From the IMG/VR virus record IMGVR_UViG_3300010354_015978, positions 46,676-110,675 of that record: a stretch of 64,000 nucleotides of DNA, one strand, 5' to 3'. Numbering within the stretch: position 1 is the stretch's first letter; each line of letters opens with the position of its first letter. A program made the translations under genes and the position numbers. The notes below the pieces were generated by a model. The model made no database searches and was not told where the DNA came from. It saw only the letters and a list, made by a program, of their open reading frames with translations. The stretch comes from a virus. This document shows positions 1 through 7,416 of the stretch, piece by piece.

Positions 1-15
1 CACTCTAGTGTAGCA

Positions 16-708
16 TTATCCTGCTGAGTCAGCAACGAAGTCTGATGCCATGGGGAATACCTGGGCAATGACTTGCGCACAGGCTCGCGCCACTTCTTGA
101 TGTTCTTTTTGTGTGCCGTGTCCGCTGCGCAGTTCTATGAAATGGATCCAACTGCGCAGGGTACCATTCATGTAGAGTCTGCTTTCTACAAGCCCTTCTG
201 GTAGCACGGCCCGAGCCTGCTCTTTGGCGATGCCATTGCGGGCCGCCCACTCGTATACTTCACGGGCCTTGTTGATGACTTCCAGTTGCTTGGTGTGCCA
301 GACCTTGGCCAGTTCCTGGGCCTCGGTGTCAGTGGGGTCAAGCTCTATGCTGTTTTGTCGATTCTTGGTGTCTTGTAGCCGTGCTTCTCTAACCACGAAA
401 TCGAGGTCTCGAGTTGGGTCAGCATATCTCTGGCTGAATTCCTGGAATGAGAAACTTCTGTGTCGGAGGATTTGTCGGGCGATGTCTCGGGTGGTGCGGA
501 TTTCAAGACATGCTGACACCATTTCGAGCGGGCTCCAGTGTTGGTGTCGTACCAGGTATCGTATGAGCCGTTGGGATGTTTCGCTGTTAAATTGGTTGCT
601 GGGATTGCTGACACGGGCGCAATACGCGATGAGTTCTTGCGCATCCGTGAGGCCCAGATCTCTAAATTCCTCAGTGGGTTGGCTGTGGGATACGAGACGA
701 ACATTCAT
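16..708 (-). CDS. thyX: Flavin-dependent thymidylate synthase ThyX
   Basis: Converts dUMP to dTMP with methylene-tetrahydrofolate, FAD and NADPH, supplying dTTP for phage DNA synthesis. The 230-residue length is normal for ThyX. The family signature RHRxxSxQxxSxRY is present as RHRSFSFQEFSQRY at residues 82-95, and the C-terminal region (RSGHGTQKE) matches the substrate-binding part. The ATG overlaps the stop of the upstream gene (ATGA), so the two are translationally coupled. Identification is firm. Confidence 0.95.
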   Translation of the reverse strand: MNVRLVSHSQPTEEFRDLGLTDAQELIAYCARVSNPSNQFNSETSQRLIRYLVRHQHWSPLEMVSACLEIRTTRDIARQILRHRSFSFQEFSQRYADPTRDLDFVVREARLQDTKNRQNSIELDPTDTEAQELAKVWHTKQLEVINKAREVYEWAARNGIAKEQARAVLPEGLVESRLYMNGTLRSWIHFIELRSGHGTQKEHQEVARACAQVIAQVFPMASDFVADSAG

Positions 709-1010
709 TGTATACCTTTTAAGAGTTTGTCGGTTTCGGGCTGCAATCGTTCCGCCACGGCTTCCACATCCAGCACGAATTCCATGCTGGCGATGTGTTG
801 CTCGTTATCGCGGATGTAGCGATCCACGATGTTTTCTACCACGGCCGGGGCTGCGCCTTGATCGCGCAGTTTACGTAGATTGATAGTGCGTTGTCTGCGA
901 TCCTGTGTGCGGAATATGATCTTCTTGACACATTCAATTGGTACATGCTCTTTGTCAACTTGCTCTACGATGTCTTCCCAGCGTTTTAGGAAGTCATTAG
1001 TTAGCAGCAT
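705..1010 (-). CDS. Conserved phage protein of unknown function (101 aa)
   Basis: Soluble, charged 101-residue protein (starts MLLTNDFLKRWEDIV). I do not recognise a domain. The start was placed at the ATG at 1010, overlapping the end of the upstream gene by 14 nt. The longer reading runs further into that gene. It sits immediately upstream of thyX with an ATGA overlap, in a short operon. Confidence 0.7.
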   Translation of the reverse strand: MLLTNDFLKRWEDIVEQVDKEHVPIECVKKIIFRTQDRRQRTINLRKLRDQGAAPAVVENIVDRYIRDNEQHIASMEFVLDVEAVAERLQPETDKLLKGIQ

Positions 1011-1695
1011 CCGCCACCGCCTTGACTTTAGCAGGACGACCACGCTTGGGTTTGGCGGCTTCGCTAGGCACTCCAGTGAGACCAGCGGCTTGACTCATGA
1101 GACGCTCGGCTTCGGCCAATAGCCCTTTGGCTTCTCGGCTCATGCGTTCGGCCTGTGTCTGCAGGTCACGAGCCAAGGCAGCATCGTCCAAGGCCCGGGC
1201 AGCATCACTGCCGGCCACTGTGGAACTGCCTTGACGCACTTGATCAATGGGCGCACCTACCTCGCGACCGAACTCATCGCGCGGGCGAACCTTGCCGGTC
1301 ATGCCCTTGTTGGCATCCAGTTCGGCCAATCGCTTGATGGCCTGTTCGCCTGCGTTCATCTCGCGCAGGATGTTGTTCATCTCTTCCAGGTTCACATGGC
1401 TGCTGGGATTGGGCGTGACCACCACTTGTTTGGTCTGCACCTTTTTCAGCATGCCCTCGGCGTGCAGGGTCTGCAGCATGGGGCGTCCATCGTTGAACAG
1501 TTCACGGAACAGCACATCAGCAAGACTGTCGGCGTTTTGTGCCACCGGGCCTTCGATCACGCGCATCATGGTGTCGTGCATGGCTACCGGCAGCGTGTCG
1601 GTGTATACCAACAGCGTCATGTGTTCTTCACCGGGCACTTCCCGGAATACTATGGCTACCTTGCGGTCGCCGTGTCTACCTACGTGCTTGATCAT
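997..1695 (-). CDS. Phage protein with AT-hook-like C-terminus (232 aa)
   Basis: Unrecognised 232-residue protein. The first two thirds look globular. Residues about 165-205 are Ala/Glu/Arg-rich and probably helical or coiled-coil. The C-terminus has KPKRGRPAKVK, an AT-hook-like basic motif that often contacts the DNA minor groove. A DNA-associated role is inferred only from that motif. It overlaps both neighbours by a few bases. Confidence 0.7.
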   Translation of the reverse strand: MIKHVGRHGDRKVAIVFREVPGEEHMTLLVYTDTLPVAMHDTMMRVIEGPVAQNADSLADVLFRELFNDGRPMLQTLHAEGMLKKVQTKQVVVTPNPSSHVNLEEMNNILREMNAGEQAIKRLAELDANKGMTGKVRPRDEFGREVGAPIDQVRQGSSTVAGSDAARALDDAALARDLQTQAERMSREAKGLLAEAERLMSQAAGLTGVPSEAAKPKRGRPAKVKAVADAAN

Positions 1696-1913
1696 AAACT
1701 TTCTCCTTGGGACTCTTGTGGTATGTTGGGCAGATTATTCTGCGTCTGTTCCTGTGCCCGGGCTACTACGCCGTTCAGGAAGGCATCCAGTTTGTTGTAC
1801 AGAGTGCCAATGGCTGCCATCTCGTTGGCTTTGAATGCTCCACGGCTCTGTGCCAGTTCCACGATTTCTCGTAGACCCGCTAAATCGTTGATGTTGAATT
1901 CTAGGTTATCCAT
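1692..1913 (-). CDS. Small conserved phage protein (73 aa)
   Basis: Starts MDNLEFNINDLAGLREIVE. The start at 1913 is chosen because the longer reading would cross the intrinsic terminator at 1932-1961. A TTAAATA late-type box ends 5 nt before this ATG. Mostly helical and of unknown function, it resembles small proteins common in T4-like aquatic phages. Its stop overlaps the next start. Confidence 0.75.
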   Translation of the reverse strand: MDNLEFNINDLAGLREIVELAQSRGAFKANEMAAIGTLYNKLDAFLNGVVARAQEQTQNNLPNIPQESQGESL

Positions 1914-1918
1914 GCAGT

Positions 1919-1925
1919 TATTTAA
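1919..1925 (-). promoter_or_regulatory. T4-late-type box, leaderless start
   Basis: TTAAATA on the minus strand, ending 5 nt before the ATG at 1913. T4 late promoters (TATAAATA) start transcription about six bases after the box, so the mRNA would begin at or next to the ATG. The box lies just past the terminator of the upstream gene. Confidence 0.55.
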
Positions 1926-1931
1926 TGCAAG

Positions 1932-1961
1932 AAAAACCCCGGTGAGCAAAACCCACCGGGG
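1932..1961 (-). terminator. Rho-independent terminator after the VWA gene
   Basis: On the minus strand, an 8-bp perfect stem CCCCGGTG/CACCGGGG with a 9-nt loop is followed by five T. It sits 26 nt after the stop of the VWA-type gene and ends that transcription unit. Confidence 0.85.
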
Positions 1962-1987
1962 TAATCATGCGGTTCTGGACAAATTGA

Positions 1988-3259
1988 TCAGTCGTTGTCG
2001 CCGTACAGCGCAAACACACCAAAGGGCGGGCTGGGGTTTTTGTCACCGTGTATGATCCACACCGTGTCGCAGTAGTTCTCGTCGCCCCAGGAACCGCAGG
2101 GGTAACCGTCCGTGAACACTACCAGGCGTTTGGGTTCAATGTCCTGGGCCTTCATGAAGTTGAACATGCACTCAAAGTCTGTGCCGCCACCGCCCATGAG
2201 ATCGTAGGTGTCGATGCTGTCCAGATTCTCGCTGGTGAACACCTGCAGGTTGTAGACTTCTGTGTCAAAGCATGCCACCATGATACGGTAGGCATCAAAG
2301 GTCTCCATGATGCCGCGGATCTCGCTGAGGAAGTCGCGTCCCTGCTGCTCACCAATCGAGCCCGACATGTCCATAAACACCATGATGTCGATCATGTCGG
2401 TGTTCTTCATGCCCGGCATCACAGCATCCACGTGCCAGCCCTTGCGCGAACTGCGCAGCCAAGTGTAGTCTGACTTGATGGTGCTCTCCAACTGCATGCG
2501 CAGGAGTTCGCGCCAGCTCATCTTGGGCTCGGTCAAGTTTTGGATGATGCGTTTGATGCCACCGGGCAAGGTACCAGCATCGCAAGTCTGCGCGGCGCTG
2601 AGTATGGCTTCCTTGATCTCGTCCTTGATCTTCTCGCGTTCTTCTTTGGTGAGTCGGGGACGTTTGCCGCCTTTACCGGGTTCCTTGCCTTCGCCGTCGC
2701 CCTCACCTTCATCACCGTCCAAGTGTTCGTCCAGCACACGGTCCAAGAGATCGCTGAGAGAGATCTTGTCGGCCTTTTCGTAGAGATCATCGTAGATCTC
2801 TTCCGATGCCTTGCCTTCGTATTTGGCGTCGTACAGGCACGGCACCGAAGTGATGAACTCGCCTACCTTGTGTTTCTTGAGATCGCCGTTGACAGCGAAA
2901 TCATTGGCCACGTTCCACAACTGCGGATCGCGTTCGCCGCGCCGACCAAAATGGTCATAGCAAACGTGCAGTACCTCATGCCCAAACAGGAATTCGATCT
3001 CCTTGGGCTTGAGCATCTTGATGAAACGAGTGTTGTAGTAAAAGTGGCGCCCGTCAGTGGCTGCGGTAGCACACCAGTCGTCGGCATTGACCAACTTGAG
3101 GCGCGTGGCAAGATTGCCAAAGAACGAACTGCGCAACAACAAGCCCACGCGGGCAGTTACCAGGGTTTCACGTACTTCGCGATCCACCTTGGGATCGGTG
3201 GGACCGATGAGTTGGGCAAACTTCTTTGCCATGTCTTTGTTAGCGGTATCAGTGCTCAT
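1988..3259 (-). CDS. VWA-like protein with metallopeptidase-type domain (DUF2201-like)
   Basis: A 423-residue protein with two parts. The N-terminal domain contains an HExxH motif (GHEVLH, residues about 94-99) followed by NDFAVNGDL, as in the putative metallopeptidase domain that precedes VWA-like domains. After a Glu/Gly/Lys-rich linker (about 175-215), the C-terminal part has a MIDAS motif (MDMSGS, about 297-302), then a TDG near the end. Such proteins work with MoxR AAA+ ATPases as chaperone-like or metal-inserting complexes, and a MoxR gene lies two genes upstream. The ATG at 3259 follows a good GGAG. A TTGACG-17-TATAAT promoter precedes it. The actual substrate is unknown. Confidence 0.85.
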   Translation of the reverse strand: MSTDTANKDMAKKFAQLIGPTDPKVDREVRETLVTARVGLLLRSSFFGNLATRLKLVNADDWCATAATDGRHFYYNTRFIKMLKPKEIEFLFGHEVLHVCYDHFGRRGERDPQLWNVANDFAVNGDLKKHKVGEFITSVPCLYDAKYEGKASEEIYDDLYEKADKISLSDLLDRVLDEHLDGDEGEGDGEGKEPGKGGKRPRLTKEEREKIKDEIKEAILSAAQTCDAGTLPGGIKRIIQNLTEPKMSWRELLRMQLESTIKSDYTWLRSSRKGWHVDAVMPGMKNTDMIDIMVFMDMSGSIGEQQGRDFLSEIRGIMETFDAYRIMVACFDTEVYNLQVFTSENLDSIDTYDLMGGGGTDFECMFNFMKAQDIEPKRLVVFTDGYPCGSWGDENYCDTVWIIHGDKNPSPPFGVFALYGDND

Positions 3260-3284
3260 CAAGATACTCCTTTACTGTAGTCTA

Positions 3285-3313
3285 ATTATATGGGATATCG
3301 CAATACCCGTCAA
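3285..3313 (-). promoter_or_regulatory. Sigma70-type promoter with upstream operator
   Basis: TTGACG (3308-3313), 17-bp spacer, TATAAT (3285-3290), reading toward the VWA gene. A copy of the AATCAATGACTTA repeat lies exactly 18 bp upstream of the -35 box. Confidence 0.85.
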
Positions 3314-3331
3314 CCGAAATAACTCATTGAG

Positions 3332-3379
3332 AATCAATGACTTATAGCGACCGTGGTTCTAGCAAAATCAATGACTTAC
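3332..3379. repeat. Operator-type repeat, copy pair 1
   Basis: AATCAATGACTTA at 3332-3344 and AATCAATGACTTAC at 3366-3379, here in direct orientation. It is the same element as at 5387-5425, 30844-30878 and 31730-31743. The proximal copy is 18 bp from the -35 box. Confidence 0.8.
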
Positions 3380-3391
3380 GTAGCCTAAGCG

Positions 3392-3742
3392 TCACTTGGT
3401 CCTGGGGTGCGCCATCATAAAGAAACTCAGTTCCTTGTCCGTGGCCACGTAGATGCGGCATTGATTGTTGATGCCGTTGGTCCAACTCCAGTGCGGATTG
3501 ATGACCAAGGGCATCTCCATTTCGTCCTTGAGCCAGTGATTGGTCTTGCTGACATACTCACGGATGTCGTCGTACTGGCGCACTTCGGCACTCCAGCCAT
3601 AGGTGTTGAAGAACCACATCTGCGCTTCGGCAAAGTGCAAAGGTCCGTAGCCGGTGTGCATGCGGTTGGAAAATGCAATCTGGTACTGAAACAATTTGTT
3701 GTACCGATACCGCCCATCTAGTTTGGTGACTTGGTAATTCAT
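3392..3742 (-). CDS. Phage protein of unknown function (116 aa)
   Basis: Aromatic-rich soluble protein (many Tyr, Trp, Phe and His). No recognised domain. A TTAAATA box lies 16 nt before the ATG, so a late promoter is possible. It overlaps the end of the following upstream gene by 4 nt (ATGA). Function unknown. Confidence 0.7.
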   Translation of the reverse strand: MNYQVTKLDGRYRYNKLFQYQIAFSNRMHTGYGPLHFAEAQMWFFNTYGWSAEVRQYDDIREYVSKTNHWLKDEMEMPLVINPHWSWTNGINNQCRIYVATDKELSFFMMAHPRTK

Positions 3743-3978
3743 GATGCTCGACCCAGGTATTTAAGAGCGAATATGGTGGCATCGTAGGGATTGACGAAAT
3801 GGAAATCTATGATCCAGCCGTTGGTCTCTACAAGGGGCGTCTGGGCTGAAACGAATCGCCACCGCTGACCCGGGCGACCAAAGTCTTTGGAAACCCGTTG
3901 CAGTAGATCTCGCACATCTTGATGAGAATAAGGTACGAACTCGTACCTTACTCGAGAAGTTGGGGTTGGGTCCGACAT
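3739..3978 (-). CDS. Small phage protein (79 aa) under a structured leader
   Basis: Starts [20 protein letters not shown]. The ATG at 3978 is the first in frame after the moxR stop. No domain recognised. The start codon sits inside the inner stem of a large hairpin (3962-4012), suggesting translation is controlled by RNA structure. Confidence 0.6.
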   Translation of the reverse strand: MSDPTPTSRVRYEFVPYSHQDVRDLLQRVSKDFGRPGQRWRFVSAQTPLVETNGWIIDFHFVNPYDATIFALKYLGRAS

Positions 3979-4012
3979 AGCCCTATGTCCCTCGCGGTAT
4001 GGACCCAACCCC
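3962..4012 (-). promoter_or_regulatory. Large hairpin enclosing a start codon
   Basis: Outer arms of 12 bp (GGGGTTGGGTCC/GGACCCAACCCC) enclose an inner 7-bp hairpin (GACATAG/CTATGTC) that contains the ATG of the 79-aa gene. On the minus strand no U-run follows, so this looks more like a translation switch than a terminator. On the plus strand GTTTTC follows, so weak bidirectional termination is possible. Confidence 0.6.
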
Positions 4013-4018
4013 GTTTTC

Positions 4019-5110
4019 TCAGGAGTTGGCTTGCAGGATGTACTTGCCGTAACGCTGGTGGAACTCGTCAAAGTTCTTGAGCTTGGTGGGCTGGAACGGC
4101 AGGTTGTAAGTAGTGAGCGCGATACGCGCACCCATCACCACCAACTCAGTTTCAAAGTTGTCCATCATGAAGCGGAAGAAGTTGTCCGACATGTTGTGGA
4201 ACTCCTTGTCCGGCACCTTGCGATTCTCGATGGCATCGCGCAGTTCGTAGCACATGGACGTCACAAGACTGTACATGGCGCTGACTTCTTTCACCGACAA
4301 CTCTTTGGCTTTGCCAGCCAGGATGTCTTCGGGTTTGGGCAAGCGACTTGCGATCTTGCGGTGAGCCATGAACTTCACAGCCAGCCCTTCGCCCACAGTA
4401 CCTGCGATCAAGTCCGTGGCAGTGACATCTTCGATGTCCTCGTCTTCAATGATCTGGCTGACAAAATGCCAGGAGCGCGGAGTAGCAAATGCACGGCTGG
4501 AACTGCGAGCATCAAAGTCGTACAGGTCTTGCTTGGCGAAACTCAAGTAGCCCACTACGTCGGGATGTTCGCCGTTGCGCACAGCCCACTCCAACCAACT
4601 GGCAAAGTCCACGCGCATCTCACAGTGGACGAAGCGATTAGCCAGGGGAGTGGGCATGCGATACGTGACACCTTTGTCCGACTCGCGGTTACCGGCAGCG
4701 ATCATGACCACATTGTCGGGCAAGCGATAGCGACCGATACCGCGGTTCAGCACCAACTGATAAGCCGCTGCCTGTACCGCGGGAGCCGCAGAGTTCATTT
4801 CGTCCATAAACAGCACCACCACCGGGTACTGGCTAGCCAACTCCGCATCGGGCAAGTCCACGGGCGGAGCCCAGTCCATGCGTCCGGTATCTTTGTTGTA
4901 GAAAGGGATGCCACGGATGTCAGTGGGATCCATTTGACCCAAGCGAAGGTCGATCATGAAGCCGCCCAGCTCTTGTGTGATGCTGGCTACAACTTCACTC
5001 TTGCCGATGCCGGGAGGACCCCACAAAAACATGGGACGCTTCTTGGCAAAGCACTTCATGATGGCTTTGCGGGCACCGATTGCGGTTACTGTACGATGTT
5101 CGACGGACAT
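4019..5110 (-). CDS. moxR: MoxR-type AAA+ ATPase
   Basis: A 363-residue AAA+ ATPase. Walker A is GPPGIGKS (residues 31-38) and Walker B is [11 protein letters not shown] (about 98-107), with typical MoxR sequences such as AAGNRESD downstream. MoxR ATPases remodel or activate partner proteins together with VWA-domain proteins, and the VWA/HExxH protein at 1988-3259 is the obvious partner. The promoter at 5151-5179 is consensus-like, so early or strong expression is likely. The target complex is unknown. Confidence 0.9.
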   Translation of the reverse strand: MSVEHRTVTAIGARKAIMKCFAKKRPMFLWGPPGIGKSEVVASITQELGGFMIDLRLGQMDPTDIRGIPFYNKDTGRMDWAPPVDLPDAELASQYPVVVLFMDEMNSAAPAVQAAAYQLVLNRGIGRYRLPDNVVMIAAGNRESDKGVTYRMPTPLANRFVHCEMRVDFASWLEWAVRNGEHPDVVGYLSFAKQDLYDFDARSSSRAFATPRSWHFVSQIIEDEDIEDVTATDLIAGTVGEGLAVKFMAHRKIASRLPKPEDILAGKAKELSVKEVSAMYSLVTSMCYELRDAIENRKVPDKEFHNMSDNFFRFMMDNFETELVVMGARIALTTYNLPFQPTKLKNFDEFHQRYGKYILQANS

Positions 5111-5150
5111 AGGGCTTATCCTTTAGGGTTATTTACAAACTACAGAACAG

Positions 5151-5179
5151 AGTATACACGGGGTTGAATTGTGTGTCAA
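5151..5179 (-). promoter_or_regulatory. Consensus sigma70 promoter for moxR
   Basis: TTGACA (5174-5179), 17-bp spacer, TATACT (5151-5156), 41 bp before the moxR ATG. The -35 box overlaps the stop of the 44-aa gene. Confidence 0.9.
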
Positions 5180-5310
5180 GCCTTATTGTAGGCTCGCACT
5201 TGCCATTCGCCATTGCCCATCAGCCACAACACCATGTTGGGATAGGTGTGCTGCGCCATGTACTGCTCGGCATAGCGACGACGGAATGTTGAATAAAGCA
5301 CGGTGTACAT
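5176..5310 (-). CDS. Micro-ORF, 44-aa protein
   Basis: Open frame from ATG 5310: MYTVLYSTFRRRYAEQYMAQ then a Trp/Asn-rich tail ending RAYNKA. It follows an AAGGAAATAGAG leader and its own promoter at 5339-5368 with operator repeat. The amino-acid composition looks coding. No homology recognised. Confidence 0.65.
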   Translation of the reverse strand: MYTVLYSTFRRRYAEQYMAQHTYPNMVLWLMGNGEWQVRAYNKA

Positions 5311-5338
5311 ACAATCTCTATTTCCTTATTGTCCTCGT

Positions 5339-5368
5339 AGTTTACGACATCCTGGGATTTTCGGTCAA
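5339..5368 (-). promoter_or_regulatory. Sigma70-type promoter with operator repeat
   Basis: TTGACC (5363-5368), 18-bp spacer, TAAACT (5339-5344). The repeat at 5387-5400 lies exactly 18 bp upstream of the -35 box, as at two other promoters in this window. It drives the 44-aa ORF. Confidence 0.75.
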
Positions 5369-5386
5369 CCAGATTAACTCTAATAG

Positions 5387-5425
5387 AATCAATGACTTAC
5401 AGGCGTCCAGCGTAAGTCATTGATT
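5387..5425. repeat. Operator-type inverted repeat, copy pair 2
   Basis: AATCAATGACTTAC (5387-5400), 11-bp centre, GTAAGTCATTGATT (5412-5425): a perfect 14-bp palindrome upstream of a sigma70 promoter. A further shared block, TGTGGTTTTTTCGCAACA (5453-5470), recurs at 30895-30912. Confidence 0.85.
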
Positions 5426-5482
5426 CTCAAAGGATTCTTTTTGCGTGGAATCTGTGGTTTTTTCGCAACACTTGGGGTGGAC

Positions 5483-5489
5483 TTAAATA
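5483..5489 (+). promoter_or_regulatory. T4-late-type box, leaderless start
   Basis: TTAAATA ends 4 nt before the ATG at 5494 on the plus strand. No Shine-Dalgarno sequence lies between them. Confidence 0.55.
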
Positions 5490-5493
5490 CAGC

Positions 5494-5727
5494 ATGACCC
5501 CGGCTCAGCAGCACCTACGCGACAGCGACATGACCTATTGGTATCATCTCAGGCACAGCCTGGGCAACAGCCTGACCTTGGCCAAGTTGGCCTTGACCAG
5601 TTTCGTGCATGCGTTCCTGCCGCAGGTATGGCCACAACATTCGGCGCGCGGTGTCATACGCATCTACAATCGCATGCGCAGGTACAGTCACCTGCGACGC
5701 CTGCAGAACGATCTACGAGACCTTTGA
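5494..5727 (+). CDS. DUF6356-like small protein (77 aa)
   Basis: Contains HLRHSLGNSLTLAKLALTSF followed by VHAFLPQVWPQHSARGV, the pattern of the small DUF6356 family (His, helix, VHA-x-xP, then a Ser/Ala-rich helix). A minus-strand relative is at 36571-36804. It is one of the few plus-strand genes, preceded by a late-type box. It overlaps the convergent acyltransferase gene by 15 nt. Function unknown. Confidence 0.75.
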   Translation: MTPAQQHLRDSDMTYWYHLRHSLGNSLTLAKLALTSFVHAFLPQVWPQHSARGVIRIYNRMRRYSHLRRLQNDLRDL

Positions 5728-6405
5728 CCCGCGACCGCTGTAGACTTCGTGCGAAGTCAAGGCGCGCATCACAGTGACACCAGGCCATACCACGCTGTGG
5801 TCCGCCAACAGCATGGCACGACCACGGCGAGCGATCACGGTTGAGCTGACCCCCACATACACATGATGTCCAATCTGCACGTTGCCGGTGAGCCTGGCGC
5901 CGATCTGTATCACGCTGTCAGGGCCCACAGTTACATCATGACTGACATAGGCCTGGTCACGTATGGTCACATGGTCATGCACCACAGCGCCATGGTTCAC
6001 CATGGCTAGGGCACCCACGCGCACGTTGCGCCCAAATCTAGCACCGGGTGATATCACGGCAGTGGGATGTACGATGGTGGCGCCCACGAGGTTGAAGCGT
6101 GACATCCACTCCAGGTACTGCTCACGTTTGGCGTTGTTGCGCTGGATGTCGGCATCGCGGCCCGGCTGCCAGCCAGTGGCCACAAAGAACTCGTATTGCT
6201 CGCGAGTGCCGGCTCTTAAGTATTCATGATCGGGCAACAATGGTAGGCCATGTATACTGTCCTGGCCACGATAGTCACGGTCCATGATGCCATGCACCCG
6301 GCGACCCACCAGCTCAAGACTTTCCACTACATTGGGCAAGGTGCTGCAATGGCCCATGATGATCACGGGCAGATGGTCTTCACGGATGGCTTGTATGGTG
6401 CGCAT
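5713..6405 (-). CDS. NeuD/PglD-type sugar O- or N-acyltransferase
   Basis: About 230 residues. The N-terminal part resembles the NAD-fold-like substrate domain (PVIIMGHCSTLPNVVESLEL). The C-terminal half is a left-handed beta-helix of hexapeptide repeats (IVHPTAVISPGARFGRNVRV onward). Such enzymes acetylate amino-sugar nucleotides for surface glycans. The start at 6405 is preferred because GATAAATC lies 5 nt upstream; an in-frame codon at 6420 is an alternative. It fits with the sugar genes at 47.7-50.5 kb. Confidence 0.85.
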   Translation of the reverse strand: MRTIQAIREDHLPVIIMGHCSTLPNVVESLELVGRRVHGIMDRDYRGQDSIHGLPLLPDHEYLRAGTREQYEFFVATGWQPGRDADIQRNNAKREQYLEWMSRFNLVGATIVHPTAVISPGARFGRNVRVGALAMVNHGAVVHDHVTIRDQAYVSHDVTVGPDSVIQIGARLTGNVQIGHHVYVGVSSTVIARRGRAMLLADHSVVWPGVTVMRALTSHEVYSGRGSKVS

Positions 6406-6410
6406 GTATA

Positions 6411-6418
6411 GATTTATC
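6411..6418 (-). promoter_or_regulatory. T4-late-type box for the acyltransferase
   Basis: GATAAATC on the minus strand, 5 nt before the ATG at 6405. It has the same geometry as the boxes before 1913, 5494, 11878 and 15533. Confidence 0.45.
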
Positions 6419-6430
6419 ACCTAGTCAAGG

Positions 6431-6729
6431 CGAGACCCACCGAAGTGGGTCTCGGGAAGTTTCTGTTTCTCGGTATTCCTACCTCAGCAAGCCTCAAGCG
6501 GCCAGTGCGTATAGATCGTCGTTTGCGTCTATAAATTTGCTCGTTTAACGTCCGTCGCCTGACGTGCTGTCCACTCAGTTACTCTTTGCCCTGTCGAAAC
6601 CTTGACTGGCCCATCAAAAAACTTCTTAGCCGACCTTTCGGTATTCTACGGAAAGAAGCCTTTTGGTGGACCAGGTGGGAGTCGAACCCACGTCCAGAAC
6701 ACCTTTCTCATCGCTTCATACAGCAATAA
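6431..6729 (-). ncRNA. ssrA: Permuted (two-piece) tmRNA
   Basis: The acceptor piece comes first on the minus strand and ends with a T-arm (GTGGGTTCGACTCCCAC), CTGGTCC and ACCA at 6664. After a 51-nt intervening segment with its own hairpin, the coding piece starts at 6612 with GGGCCAG, then GGTTTCGACAGGG, a hallmark of tmRNA 5' regions. GGGCCAG pairs with CTGGTCC and gives the G3-U70 wobble recognised by alanyl-tRNA synthetase. The tag frame at 6494-6526 reads ANDDLYALAA and stops with TGA. A 10-bp hairpin with a UUCG loop (6431-6454) closes the 3' side. tmRNA rescues stalled ribosomes and tags nascent chains. The 5' end of the acceptor piece is approximate. Confidence 0.93.
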
Positions 6730-7125
6730 TCAAAAATTTACCACGAACCTGCGACCACGATACTCAAACATCACGGTCTCGCCTACTTGTCGCTGCACGG
6801 GCACAGTGTTGCAGACCTGGCGCTGTTCCACATTGACCTGATCACGGCCGATGCGTTTGCCCACACCAGCACCCACAAGAGCACCCACCACAGTGGCTGC
6901 ATCACGACCACGACCGTCGCCCACTTGGTGACCGATGATACCGCCGGCCACGCCGCCGATCACGGTGCCCACGCCAGAATTGTCACGGGTGACATCTTCC
7001 ATGTAGCATTCTTGCTGATAGGCAGTGACCATGCGAGGACGACTCCAGACTACCTGGGCCACGTCTTCCGCTGCCATGGCAGCACCGCTGACTACAAATA
7101 GACCAATCGCAAACCACTTTTTCAT
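6730..7125 (-). CDS. Exported glycine-zipper 2TM protein
   Basis: About 131 residues. An N-terminal signal peptide is seen (MKKWFAIGLFVVSGAAMAAE, cleavage expected after AMA). Then comes a glycine-zipper segment (GVGTVIGGVAGGIIGHQVG, VVGALVGAGVGKRIG) of the 17-kDa antigen / SlyB type, which inserts in or near the outer membrane. The C-terminal domain is small with two Cys. The ATG follows AAGGAG. It is unusual cargo for a phage; a role in envelope modification is inferred. Confidence 0.85.
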   Translation of the reverse strand: MKKWFAIGLFVVSGAAMAAEDVAQVVWSRPRMVTAYQQECYMEDVTRDNSGVGTVIGGVAGGIIGHQVGDGRGRDAATVVGALVGAGVGKRIGRDQVNVEQRQVCNTVPVQRQVGETVMFEYRGRRFVVNF

Positions 7126-7150
7126 GGTGACTCCTTTCTTGATATTTATT

Positions 7151-7179
7151 ACTTTACACAAAACCAATAGGTGCGTCAA
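7151..7179 (-). promoter_or_regulatory. Sigma70-type promoter for the 2TM protein
   Basis: TTGACG (7174-7179), 17-bp spacer, TAAAGT (7151-7156). An AATAAATA late-like box also lies at 7143-7150, so both early and late use is possible. Confidence 0.75.
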
Positions 7180-7208
7180 CCAATTTGGCGCGAAATGGGA
7201 AACCTGGG

Positions 7209-7403
7209 TCATGCCCAGGTCTCCTCGTATTTGATAAGTGCCAGTTGTCTCGCTAACCAAAGCCTGAACAGCACGTAGTCCGAAAGTTGGTCTTGGTGCT
7301 GACAGGTCGGGTCGGTGTTGACTTCTGGCCGCCTATATCCCACATAGATCGATTCGTCGTCAATGTAGTATGCATCATCGACTCTGCCGGCCTGTAGTAG
7401 GAT
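7209..7403 (-). CDS. Small phage protein (about 60 aa), start unresolved
   Basis: A convincing coding frame ends YVLFRLWLARQLALIKYEE then TWA, but no ATG, GTG or TTG is found in frame after the upstream gene. Either a rare start is used, or it is reached by a +1 shift at the end of the 7417-7629 gene, whose AAG TAA end lies one base out of frame. A CCTGGG/CCCAGG hairpin overlaps the stop. Function unknown. Confidence 0.4.
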   Translation of the reverse strand: MLLQAGRVDDAYYIDDESIYVGYRRPEVNTDPTCQHQDQLSDYVLFRLWLARQLALIKYEETWA

Positions 7404-7416
7404 AAACCTTGAAGGA

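Noticed and set aside
2540-3280. Long plus-strand open frames opposite the VWA gene
   Set aside because: They are antisense shadows caused by codon bias of the minus-strand genes; no start signals or family matches.
6431-6454. Intrinsic terminator after the tmRNA
   Set aside because: The strong UUCG hairpin lacks a following U-run, so it is more likely the structural 3' end of the coding piece.
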